NCBI GenBank assembly: GCA_029858965.1
Contig: JAOUDZ010000040.1
Location: 1 to 33,897, forward strand
Direction: 5' to 3'
DNA length: 33,897 nt
Source: Cyclobacteriaceae bacterium
Lineage (GTDB): Bacteria > Bacteroidota > Bacteroidia > Cytophagales > Cyclobacteriaceae
Shown: positions 24,548 to 31,698 of the stretch, piece by piece
How the letters are laid out: every line of letters starts with the position of its first letter
Position numbering within the stretch: position 1 is the first letter of the stretch
Notes under the pieces: generated by a model
Told to the model about the DNA's origin: nothing
Databases searched by the model: none
The model's input: only the letters and a program-made list of their open reading frames with translations
Made by a program: the position numbers and the translations under genes

Positions 24548-25624
24548 ATGGTACATACAATACGCATAGGCATTTTTGCCCTTTCTATCACCCTTTTTTG
24601 CTTCAGGGGGCACGCTCAAGGAGAAGACGCTTCCGGCAATGGATTGTTCTCATCGGATGAGGTCTTTGACATTCGGTTATCGGGTAATCTCCGCGAGCTA
24701 ATGAATGACCGTGTCGAGGAAGCAACCTATCATCCATTCACATTATCCTACCAGGAAGGCGGGAGTACGGCATCCTTTCCGGTAAGAGTAAAAACCAGGG
24801 GCCATTTTCGCCGAGTGAAGGGAAATTGTACGTATCCTCCTCTCTGGCTTAATTTTTCAAAGAAAACAATAGCCGCTTCACCAATCTTCAAAGGTCAGGA
24901 CAAGACTAAACTGGTAACTCCATGCAGAGATGATAAATATGTTATTCAGGAATACCTGGTTTATAAATTGTATAACCTAATAACCCCTAAAAGTTTCAAG
25001 GCAAGACTGGTGAGGGTAGTTTATGAGGATACTGTAAAAGGTAAATCTACCGAGCCCTTGTATGGGATGCTGCTTGAAGAAGACGATCAAATGGCAAAGA
25101 GGAATAACGCTGTTTTCATCGATAAAAAGACCGAGCGACCTGAGCAAACTGACAATGCTGATTTCTTGAAAATGGCGGTATTCGAATATCTTGTTTCAAA
25201 TACCGATTGGTCTGTTCAGTATTTACAAAATGTTAAACTAATCGCTTCAGATTCATTGGGCACGCCTTCAACCGTGCCATACGATTTTGACCACGCGGGC
25301 ATCGTGAGGGCGCCTTATGCAAAGCCGGCAGAGGAATTACAATTGAATTCCACGCTGACGAGGCGTTACCGCGGTTACTGCGTAAGTGACATGGCTCAAT
25401 TTCAGGAAGTATTTACGTTATTCAATGAACTGAAAGACAAAATTTATAGCGTCTACACATCATGTGCACTTCTTGATGAGCGTTATGTAAAGTCTACTGT
25501 AAGTTTCCTGGATGAATTTTACAAAACGATAAATGATCCAAAAGACGCCAGTCGCGAGTTTTTATACCCTTGCGACAAAAGTGGAACCGGAAACGTTGTG
25601 ATTAAGGGATTGAACAGAGATTAG
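24548..25624 (+). CDS. Secreted CotH-kinase-like protein
   Basis: Exported protein of 358 residues with a signal peptide (about 1-23, ending FRGHAQ). The ATG at 24548 is chosen because the upstream frame (to 24311) has no conserved start or signal. Downstream are RVKTRGHFRRVKGNC, TKLVTPCRDD, YVIQEYLVYKLYN and the later SNTDWSVQ and VPYDFDHAG. The last two resemble the catalytic N/D residues of CotH-type atypical kinases. The assignment is tentative because overall similarity to CotH is weak; it could be a related uncharacterised family. It lies divergent from the DUF4956 gene. Confidence 0.6.
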   Translation: MVHTIRIGIFALSITLFCFRGHAQGEDASGNGLFSSDEVFDIRLSGNLRELMNDRVEEATYHPFTLSYQEGGSTASFPVRVKTRGHFRRVKGNCTYPPLWLNFSKKTIAASPIFKGQDKTKLVTPCRDDKYVIQEYLVYKLYNLITPKSFKARLVRVVYEDTVKGKSTEPLYGMLLEEDDQMAKRNNAVFIDKKTERPEQTDNADFLKMAVFEYLVSNTDWSVQYLQNVKLIASDSLGTPSTVPYDFDHAGIVRAPYAKPAEELQLNSTLTRRYRGYCVSDMAQFQEVFTLFNELKDKIYSVYTSCALLDERYVKSTVSFLDEFYKTINDPKDASREFLYPCDKSGTGNVVIKGLNRD

Positions 25625-25688
25625 GAGATCTCCTGGAAGTGCATGGTAATGTACACTTATCTCAGAACATTGAACATTTACGCCATGG

Positions 25689-26804
25689 TTAGACTTTGAA
25701 GAATATCTTCAGTCTGTATAACGTATATAGAAAAACCCATACAATCACCAGCGCACCAATGCTTTCAAAAACTGGGTGCCACTTTTCCGGGCTGTTAACA
25801 TAAAAACCTTCAAAAAGGAGCCTTGAGGTGTACCCAAAGTCTATAAACCTGTAGGTCATGTAAATCGTAAGGCTATTCATGCCTATTACAACAAAGAAGA
25901 AAGTCCATTTTTGATACTTCAATATGTCGATGATCCAATAAAATACTGCAATTGAAAGAAATGCCATTCCACCGGTCAACATGATAAAGGAACTACTCCA
26001 CAAATGTTTATTAATTGGAAAATGTAATCCCCACAGTAGTCCAATACCCAGGCAACCTGCGCCGGACAAAATCAAATTTCGAAATTTAATGCGATCAGAA
26101 AGACTTTCATCCCTGAAAGTATCGGCTGCCAGCGTACCCAGAATGGTAAGGCATAAGGCCGGAAATTGTGTGAAAATTCCGTTTTCATCATAGGTCTTTT
26201 GCAGAAGTCTACCCGGCAAAAATGTCCGGTCAATCCAACCATTGAGATTTCCTTCAAATGAAAGGTCACCGGCACCGTAGCCTGGAACAGGCACGAGATA
26301 CATGGCTGCGTAATAGAAAAGCAATATTCCGGCGACCCAGAGTATTCTGCTCCTGGTAGTGGAATTTAAGTAAAGGATTGTAACCACAAATCCGGCAAAT
26401 CCTATGCGTTGCAGTACGCCGACAAAGCGAATTTGTGACCAATCCAGAAAAGGCACTGGCGCATTTTTGTCCAGAATTCCAAGTCCAATCAAGATGAGCA
26501 TCCTAACAAAAGCCTTTCGATAAAGCGCCGATTTCGATAACCCCTGCCCAAGTCCTTTCGCCAGCGAAAAGGGAATTGAAAGGCCAGCGATAAACAAGAA
26601 AAGTGGAAATATAAAATCATAGAATGTAAAGCCATTCCACGCAGGGTGCTCAAACTGCAATGCAAGCCCATCAACCCACGCCAAATTGGTTTTTCCGTGC
26701 AGCAGATAAATAAATGATCCGGCACCTGAAATCATGAGCATGTCGAATCCGCGTAGTGTGTCTATGGATCGTAGCCTGCTCGGGGGTAGTTGCGTTGGGT
26801 TCAT
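25689..26804 (-). CDS. HGSNAT/DUF5009-like membrane acyltransferase
   Basis: Polytopic membrane protein of 371 residues. It begins MNPTQLPPSRLRSIDTLRG, the RxxSIDxLRGF start of the heparan-alpha-glucosaminide N-acetyltransferase/DUF5009 group, and contains FTFYDFIFPLFLFIAGLS and a second-half RIGFAGFVV region. Such enzymes transfer acyl groups to sugars or cell-envelope components, but here the substrate is unknown. An upstream TTG at 26894 extends the frame by 30 residues without signal, so I use the ATG at 26804. It is downstream of, and on the same strand as, the Crp gene. Confidence 0.8.
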   Translation of the reverse strand: MNPTQLPPSRLRSIDTLRGFDMLMISGAGSFIYLLHGKTNLAWVDGLALQFEHPAWNGFTFYDFIFPLFLFIAGLSIPFSLAKGLGQGLSKSALYRKAFVRMLILIGLGILDKNAPVPFLDWSQIRFVGVLQRIGFAGFVVTILYLNSTTRSRILWVAGILLFYYAAMYLVPVPGYGAGDLSFEGNLNGWIDRTFLPGRLLQKTYDENGIFTQFPALCLTILGTLAADTFRDESLSDRIKFRNLILSGAGCLGIGLLWGLHFPINKHLWSSSFIMLTGGMAFLSIAVFYWIIDILKYQKWTFFFVVIGMNSLTIYMTYRFIDFGYTSRLLFEGFYVNSPEKWHPVFESIGALVIVWVFLYTLYRLKIFFKV

Positions 26805-26998
26805 TCCAAGATGAAAAAGAAAATACTTTGTTAAGATAGAAAGATTACGTGCATAATCAAAAATGAGATCATTCTCCTGGTATTGGCAACCCAATTAATC
26901 GGCGGGAAAAAGTAGCTTGACAGAAGTTTAACGATGTGCTATGCGGCTAAAAAGCAAAGATTTGAAATGAGAAGAAAAAATTTGACGATCTATTCAAT

Positions 26999-27676
26999 TT
27001 AACTCAACTTATCCAAATCTCTTATCAGGATCTGCTTCCGGTTAAAGTTGATTAAGTTTTTTTCTTTTAAGTCATTGAGAATCGTAGTTACTGTTTGACG
27101 CGAAGTGCCTGTCAGCGAAGCAATATCTTTATGGGTAAGTCGTGTTTGAATCATCGTTTCCGTGCCTACTTTTACACCCTGCCACGATGCTGCATCTTTT
27201 AGGAATTCAATTACACGTGTACGGGCATCTTTAAAAACCAACAACTCCAGTTTGCGCTCAAGCTTCATGATGCGCAAGCCAATAAGCTTTAGTATTTTAA
27301 AACTTAACTCTTTATTCTCATACATCATGTCCTTTAACTCTTCAGTGGTTAATGGACAAATCGTTGCAGCATCCATAACTTGCGCGAAATCTCTTCGCTT
27401 GTCTTCTCCTGCCATGGCGAGTTCCCCAAACACTTCACCTTTAGTCAAAATAGCGGTTATCACTTCATCCCCATTTTCGAGATAATGTCCAATCTTCACG
27501 CGCCCACTTACGATCATGTATATATGAGTAGCTGAATCTTCCGGCATATAAATAAACTGATCTCTCTTATAGTTAATAAATTCGTGCTTTTCTCCCATTG
27601 TCTTCACCTTGTGCGGGCAAAGTATCCGGTAAAGATTTACACTTTCAAAATACCAAAGGGCGGACGAGTTCGTCAT
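26999..27676 (-). CDS. Crp/Fnr-family transcriptional regulator
   Basis: DNA-binding regulator of 225 residues. Residues 1-130 form the cyclic-nucleotide-binding-like sensor domain (SGRVKIGHYLENGDEVITAI, KGEVFGELAMAGEDK), and the C-terminal helix-turn-helix is at about 175-205 (THKDIASLTGTSRQTVTTIL). No FNR-type cysteine cluster is visible; cysteines near residue 20 (ILCPHK) are isolated. It is divergent from the MOSC gene, with a 16-bp palindrome in between, so it may control it. Confidence 0.88.
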   Translation of the reverse strand: MTNSSALWYFESVNLYRILCPHKVKTMGEKHEFINYKRDQFIYMPEDSATHIYMIVSGRVKIGHYLENGDEVITAILTKGEVFGELAMAGEDKRRDFAQVMDAATICPLTTEELKDMMYENKELSFKILKLIGLRIMKLERKLELLVFKDARTRVIEFLKDAASWQGVKVGTETMIQTRLTHKDIASLTGTSRQTVTTILNDLKEKNLINFNRKQILIRDLDKLS

Positions 27677-27733
27677 GGATTTATGGGTAGCGTTAACGTC
27701 ATTTATCCTACAATGCTAAAATAACCTGACTAT

Positions 27734-27741
27734 TATTTTTG
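27734..27741 (+). promoter_or_regulatory. Possible -7 element for the MOSC operon
   Basis: TATTTTTG fits TAnnTTTG. No TTTG is seen 19 bases upstream, so support is partial. The predicted start would be about 60 bases before the ATG at 27807, placing the palindrome at 27767-27782 downstream of it. Confidence 0.4.
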
Positions 27742-27766
27742 CATTCTCCTGATAACGATTTACATA

Positions 27767-27782
27767 TAACTTAATTAAGTTA
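27767..27782. promoter_or_regulatory. 16-bp perfect palindrome between Crp and MOSC genes
   Basis: TAACTTAATTAAGTTA is its own reverse complement. It lies in the divergent intergenic region (27677-27806), 24 bases before the MOSC start and in the expected transcribed leader. Such symmetric sites are often operators for homodimeric regulators; the sequence does not match the TGTGA-N6-TCACA Crp consensus, so the adjacent regulator may or may not bind here. Confidence 0.55.
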
Positions 27783-27806
27783 GCAAAAAATTAGAAGGAA
27801 AAGTTC

Positions 27807-28610
27807 ATGTCTGTTTTAAAGCTAAGCCAAATTTGGATATACCCCATTAAGTCTTTGGGCGGAATTAGTTTACCAGCTGCAAAAGTCATGAGCAAAGGAT
27901 TGCAATACGACAGACGGTGGATGTTGGTGGATAAGGATGGAAAATTTATGACGCAGAGAATCTTTCCGACGATGGCGCTTTTTACGCTGACTATCGACAA
28001 TGCACAGCTAAGAATCAATCACCACGAACACTCCATCATGCTATCACTTAATCATGCAGTCTCATCGAAACCACAGCATGTTCAAATTTGGAATGATTTC
28101 GTTTCGGCCATTGAAGTGGATCCGGCGCACAGCGACTGGTTTTCCGAACGTCTCGGCATTGCATGCAGACTGGTTTATTTTCCAGAGGAAAATACAAGGC
28201 CCGTGGATCCGGAATACGCGGTAAATTACGAGCAGGTAAGCTTGGCAGACGCGTACCCTTTCCTGATCATCGGTCAAGGCTCAATGGATGCTTTGAATAG
28301 CAGACTATCCGTGCCACTCCCCATCAATCGTTTTCGTCCTAACCTGGTTTTTAGCGGGGGGCTACCACACGAGGAAGATTCCTGGAAAGACTTTACGATT
28401 GGATCAGCCCGATTTGTTGGTGTGAAACCTTGCGCGAGGTGTGCCGTAACAACCATAAACCAGGATACTGGGGAAAAAGGTGATGAACCCCTACGGACAC
28501 TATCTTCCTATCGAAAACATGATGGCAAAATCTACTTTGGTCAAAACCTGGTTACGGTTGGTGTTTCTGAAGTAAGCGTAGGAGATGACATTTCATTACA
28601 AAATGCATAA
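27807..28610 (+). CDS. MOSC-domain protein (mARC-like)
   Basis: Putative molybdenum-cofactor-binding reductase or sulfur carrier. The 267 residues start MSVLKLSQIWIYPIKSLGGI, the MOSC N-terminal beta-barrel signature, with GLQYDRRWMLVDKDGKFMTQ nearby. The MOSC domain has NRFRPNLVF and the cysteine-containing KPCARC at 207-212, where Cys209 occupies the position of the cofactor-binding cysteine of mARC proteins. An AGAAGGA sequence a few bases before the ATG may serve as ribosome-binding site. First gene of the run that leads into SCO and cytochrome c. Confidence 0.86.
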   Translation: MSVLKLSQIWIYPIKSLGGISLPAAKVMSKGLQYDRRWMLVDKDGKFMTQRIFPTMALFTLTIDNAQLRINHHEHSIMLSLNHAVSSKPQHVQIWNDFVSAIEVDPAHSDWFSERLGIACRLVYFPEENTRPVDPEYAVNYEQVSLADAYPFLIIGQGSMDALNSRLSVPLPINRFRPNLVFSGGLPHEEDSWKDFTIGSARFVGVKPCARCAVTTINQDTGEKGDEPLRTLSSYRKHDGKIYFGQNLVTVGVSEVSVGDDISLQNA

Positions 28611-28665
28611 AACTATTCAAGATCAGCTATTGATTATTGACCATGGACTTAAGACTTTTACCCCC

Positions 28666-29196
28666 ATGACATTTCTCTACCTCAAAGCAGTTCACATCAT
28701 CTTTGTTGTTACCTGGTTTGCCGGATTATTCTATATGCCCCGTCTTTTCATATATATGGTTGAAGCGCACGAGAAACCCGAAACTGAGAAATCTGTTTTG
28801 TTGGCGCAACTAAAGATGATGGCTTCACGGTTATGGTATGGGATCACATGGCCCTCAGCGGTGATTACCTTTGGGATAGGCGCAGCCCTGATCATAGACA
28901 ATCCCGAATGGTTAAAGCCAGGATTCATGCACATTAAGCTAAGCCTCGTATTTTGCTTATACGTTTATCACTTCTCATTACAAGTTCTCTTCGGTCAGTT
29001 AAAAAAGGATGTTGTGAAATATTCCTCACAGCAATTGCGTTTGTGGAATGAGGTTGCAACACTTTTTCTGATTAGTATTGTTTTTCTTATCGTGTTAAAA
29101 AGTGCGCTAAGCATGGTGTGGGGAGTTGCAGGGCTATTCGCAGTTACGCTTCTTATTATGGCCGGAATCTGGATGTATAAAAAATATAGAAAATGA
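28666..29196 (+). CDS. HemJ/CopD-family membrane protein
   Basis: Integral membrane protein of 176 residues with about four hydrophobic segments. The N-terminal MTFLYLKAVHIIFVVTWFAG and LFYMPRLFIY show His10 and Arg26, conserved in HemJ protoporphyrinogen oxidases, and the later HIKLSLVF has the conserved Lys91. Bacteroidota versions are usually labelled CopD family. If HemJ-like, it oxidises protoporphyrinogen IX in heme synthesis. I start at the ATG at 28666; earlier ATGs at 28585 and 28603 overlap the MOSC gene and add no conserved residues. Confidence 0.75.
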   Translation: MTFLYLKAVHIIFVVTWFAGLFYMPRLFIYMVEAHEKPETEKSVLLAQLKMMASRLWYGITWPSAVITFGIGAALIIDNPEWLKPGFMHIKLSLVFCLYVYHFSLQVLFGQLKKDVVKYSSQQLRLWNEVATLFLISIVFLIVLKSALSMVWGVAGLFAVTLLIMAGIWMYKKYRK

Positions 29197-29900
29197 ATAT
29201 TGAATTTTCAGTGAGGTACCGATTTTCAGCAGTTTCCAGTCTCCATTGCGGACCCAATGGCAAATGGTCCGTGGTCAAACTTGCCAGCCGAAGCTTGCAG
29301 CTTGCGGCTTTTATATTTCTCACCAGTTGCATTGCCAAAAAGGAGTCCCCACTACCTATTTTCGGTGAGCAGGAGGTTGTGGGTACAGATACTGTATATC
29401 ACACTATTGCCGATTTCAAATTCGTCGATCAGGATAGCATCGAAGTTACCAACGAAACGTTTAGCGGAAGGATCTATGTAGCCGATTTCTTCTTCACATC
29501 CTGCCGTACAATATGCCCAATCATGAAAACGCAAATGCTCCGGGTATACGATTCCATACAAAACGATCCTTCCGTTTTGCTGCTGTCGCATACGATTGAT
29601 CCCGAATATGACACCGTCGGGCTGCTCCATGATTTTGCTGAGCGGCTGGGAGTCAAGAGCGACAAGTGGCATTTTGTTACCGGAAACAAAGAGGATATCT
29701 ACAAAATTGCCCAAACCAGTTATTTTTCTACAGCCCTGGAGGATAAAACCGAACCAGACGGCTTTATTCACAGTGGAGCATTTTTGTTGATTGACAAACA
29801 GCGAAGAATCCGTGGCAAATATGACGGAACAAAAGAAGAGGATGTTAACCGGCTACTTGGCGATATTCAGCGATTGGAGAAAGAGAATGTCTCCAACTAA
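29193..29900 (+). CDS. SCO-family lipoprotein (copper/thiol chaperone)
   Basis: Thioredoxin-like protein for copper delivery to cytochrome oxidase or for thiol maintenance. Of 235 residues, the family core is FFFTSCRTICPIMKTQM with Cys104 and Cys108 (CxxxC) and His193 (FIHSGAFLLI), the copper-ligand set. A lipoprotein cysteine is at 46 (FIFLTSC). The first 25 residues are not a normal signal; their DNA holds two hairpin-forming repeats. Starts at GTG 29271 or elsewhere are possible, but the ATG at 29193 overlaps the previous stop (ATGA), which favours it. Confidence 0.87.
   Translation: MNIEFSVRYRFSAVSSLHCGPNGKWSVVKLASRSLQLAAFIFLTSCIAKKESPLPIFGEQEVVGTDTVYHTIADFKFVDQDSIEVTNETFSGRIYVADFFFTSCRTICPIMKTQMLRVYDSIQNDPSVLLLSHTIDPEYDTVGLLHDFAERLGVKSDKWHFVTGNKEDIYKIAQTSYFSTALEDKTEPDGFIHSGAFLLIDKQRRIRGKYDGTKEEDVNRLLGDIQRLEKENVSN
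29243..29309 (+). repeat. Two inverted repeats in the 5' end of the SCO gene
   Basis: CCATTG (29243-29248) and CAATGG (29255-29260) pair perfectly around six bases. AGCCGAAGCT (29286-29295) pairs with AGCTT-G-CGGCT (29299-29309) with one bulged base. They form two hairpins within codons 17-39. The flanking text (TTTTCAGCAGTTTCCAGTC, GGTCCGTGGTCAA) looks like the low-complexity repeat filler found between Bacteroidota genes, so an intergenic repeat may have become coding. Confidence 0.55.
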
Positions 29901-30456
29901 CACTATTTATAAAACGTACCGGCCCGGATGTCTTCATATATGGAGAAACTGCATTGCCGATACCCGCTACCAGGAATCCTTACACCACTGTGCGGGATTC
30001 CATATCGTCTCTTCCGCAGTGATTATCAAATTACGTTTGGCCTTTTTACTTTGCACGACACTTTTTGCCTGTTCTACAAAATCCGAATCGGGTGACCATA
30101 TTTCCTCCCCTAAATTTGAGCAGTATTTTGTGCAAGGAGAGCAGCTTTATCTAAAACACTGCAGCAATTGCCATCAGAAAAATGGCACAGGTCTTGGTTT
30201 AGTATATCCACCATTAAACAAGTCAGATTTTCTGGATCATTATTTCGAAGAAGTACTTTGCCTCATGAAGAAGGGAAAAAAAGGAGAACTCATGGTTAAC
30301 GGAAAACTTTTTAATCAGGCTATGCCAGGCATTCCAACGCTTAGCGATCTGGAGATAGCAGAGATTGCGACCTACATATACAATTCATGGGAAAATGAAA
30401 AAGGGATTATTGAAGTACAGGAGGCTTCGGGAATTCTTTCTACTTGTGAAAAGTAA
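29887..30456 (+). CDS. Cytochrome c lipoprotein
   Basis: Small electron carrier tethered to the membrane. The heme site CSNCH is at 92-96 of the 189-residue reading from the ATG at 29887, with a probable axial methionine in NQAMPG. A lipobox (LFAC, Cys62) precedes it. The N-terminal 44 residues have no signal character and contain an inverted repeat in the DNA. A GTG at 30019 would give a short, normal lipoprotein signal (IIKLRLAFLLCTTLFAC). The ATG overlaps the SCO gene by 14 bases. Confidence 0.82.
   Translation: MSPTNTIYKTYRPGCLHIWRNCIADTRYQESLHHCAGFHIVSSAVIIKLRLAFLLCTTLFACSTKSESGDHISSPKFEQYFVQGEQLYLKHCSNCHQKNGTGLGLVYPPLNKSDFLDHYFEEVLCLMKKGKKGELMVNGKLFNQAMPGIPTLSDLEIAEIATYIYNSWENEKGIIEVQEASGILSTCEK
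29973..30001 (+). repeat. Inverted repeat in the 5' end of the cytochrome c gene
   Basis: GGAATCC (29973-29979) pairs exactly with GGATTCC (29995-30001) around 15 bases. It lies upstream of the GTG at 30019, the alternative start, so it may be a leader structure rather than coding DNA. Confidence 0.45.
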
Positions 30457-30503
30457 TCAATAGTCAGTGATGTTGTTGTACGCATATTGATACGCACATG
30501 ACA

Positions 30504-30935
30504 TTACATGTACTTTAACTTTATGACCTGACGTTCGCGCTGATCACTGATAACTATTTTCGCTTTTTCAAAAGATGGCGGGCCAAAAGATCCCATGGCA
30601 TTATTACCAAAAGCGAATCCTTCCTTTGGAATCCCAAAAACATTCTTATCAAGCTCCCCATTCTCATTTTCATCATGAATAACACTTACTGCATATTCAC
30701 CAGGCTCCAGGTTTTCAAAGCTTACAGTTACCTCACTACCTGAAGCCTTTACGACCTTTCCCTTCACGGCATTTTTTAAAAAGTCCTTTTCAGATACAAA
30801 TAGTCCAATGCGAATAGTACCCTTCTTCGATTCTATATTGGTTACATTTACTTCTATTGAACCCGTCTGTGCCATTACATTTCCCAGGAAAAGCAGTGCC
30901 GTGAAGAATGCAAAAAGGCTAATGAAGGTTTTCAT
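30504..30935 (-). CDS. DUF2141 secreted protein
   Basis: Exported protein of 143 residues, function unknown. From the ATG at 30935 it has a signal peptide (MKTFISLFAFFTALLFLGN, cleavage near VMAQ) and the DUF2141 core: GTIRIGLFVS, YAVSVIHDENENGELDKN and the GIPKEGFAFGNNA segment. The acidic D/N-rich loop is typical of the family and could bind calcium. An upstream extension to 30983 adds 16 residues before the signal and is rejected. It is convergent with the cytochrome c gene and divergent from the hydroxylase genes. Confidence 0.82.
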   Translation of the reverse strand: MKTFISLFAFFTALLFLGNVMAQTGSIEVNVTNIESKKGTIRIGLFVSEKDFLKNAVKGKVVKASGSEVTVSFENLEPGEYAVSVIHDENENGELDKNVFGIPKEGFAFGNNAMGSFGPPSFEKAKIVISDQRERQVIKLKYM

Positions 30936-31169
30936 ATTAAAATTCCATGTCAGTCTTAAACAATACGAAGATATTACGATCAAGTGGCAAGATGCTAACG
31001 AAAAGCAATTTCCGTGCTAGGCTCAGACTGATAAATTCCTATTTTATTCTGTTTCCAGAGACTTTTCCGCCAATGTGCATATAAAATTTTTCGGCCTTTA
31101 GTGCTAAATTTTGATCGACACATATCCCGATATTTTGTAAATTACCTCACGCGTCAACCAAAAATAATC

Positions 31170-31649
31170 ATGGCTTCTATTAATTTGAAAATCAACAACA
31201 AGGCTTACACCATCGATAGTGACCCTAAAATGCCACTTCTTTGGGCCATTCGCGATCTCGTTGGTCTAACTGGCACCAAATACGGTTGTGGGATCGCTCA
31301 ATGCGGGGCATGCACGGTACACCTCGGTGGTATACCCGTTCGCTCATGTTCGATACCCGTTTCGGCCGTCGGCAGCAAAGACATTACCACAATAGAGGGG
31401 CTTTCTGATGATAATTCACACCCCGTGCAACAAGCCTGGATTCAGGAACAAGTTCCGCAGTGTGGCTACTGCCAATCCGGTCAGATTATGGCTGCTACGG
31501 CCCTGCTTGGTAAGAATCCAAATCCTTCTGACAAAGACATAGACACCGCCATGCAAGGTCATATTTGTCGCTGCGGAACCTACCCCCGGATCAGAAAAGC
31601 AATTAAAGCGGCGTCGGTCATTATAAGCCAGAAAGCATCTGCTAAATAG
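31170..31649 (+). CDS. 2Fe-2S subunit of a molybdenum hydroxylase
   Basis: Small subunit (159 residues) of the xanthine oxidase/isoquinoline 1-oxidoreductase family, carrying electrons from the molybdenum site. Cys40, Cys45, Cys48 and Cys60 form the plant-ferredoxin-type cluster and Cys98, Cys101, Cys133 and Cys135 (CGYC, CRC) the second cluster. The start [19 protein letters not shown] is normal; an upstream frame from 31101 adds 23 unconserved residues. It lies 49 bases before the large subunit. No FAD subunit follows in this window. Confidence 0.92.
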   Translation: MASINLKINNKAYTIDSDPKMPLLWAIRDLVGLTGTKYGCGIAQCGACTVHLGGIPVRSCSIPVSAVGSKDITTIEGLSDDNSHPVQQAWIQEQVPQCGYCQSGQIMAATALLGKNPNPSDKDIDTAMQGHICRCGTYPRIRKAIKAASVIISQKASAK

Positions 31650-31698
31650 TGTAGCGAGAAAACTACAGACAAAGTCTTACAAAAATTGATATTTGATC

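Noticed and set aside
31080-31150. Promoter candidates for the molybdenum hydroxylase (TAAATTTTG, GATATTTTG)
   Set aside because: Neither fits TAnnTTTG exactly, and spacing between the two TTTG-like elements is wrong; a promoter must exist in the gap but I cannot place it.
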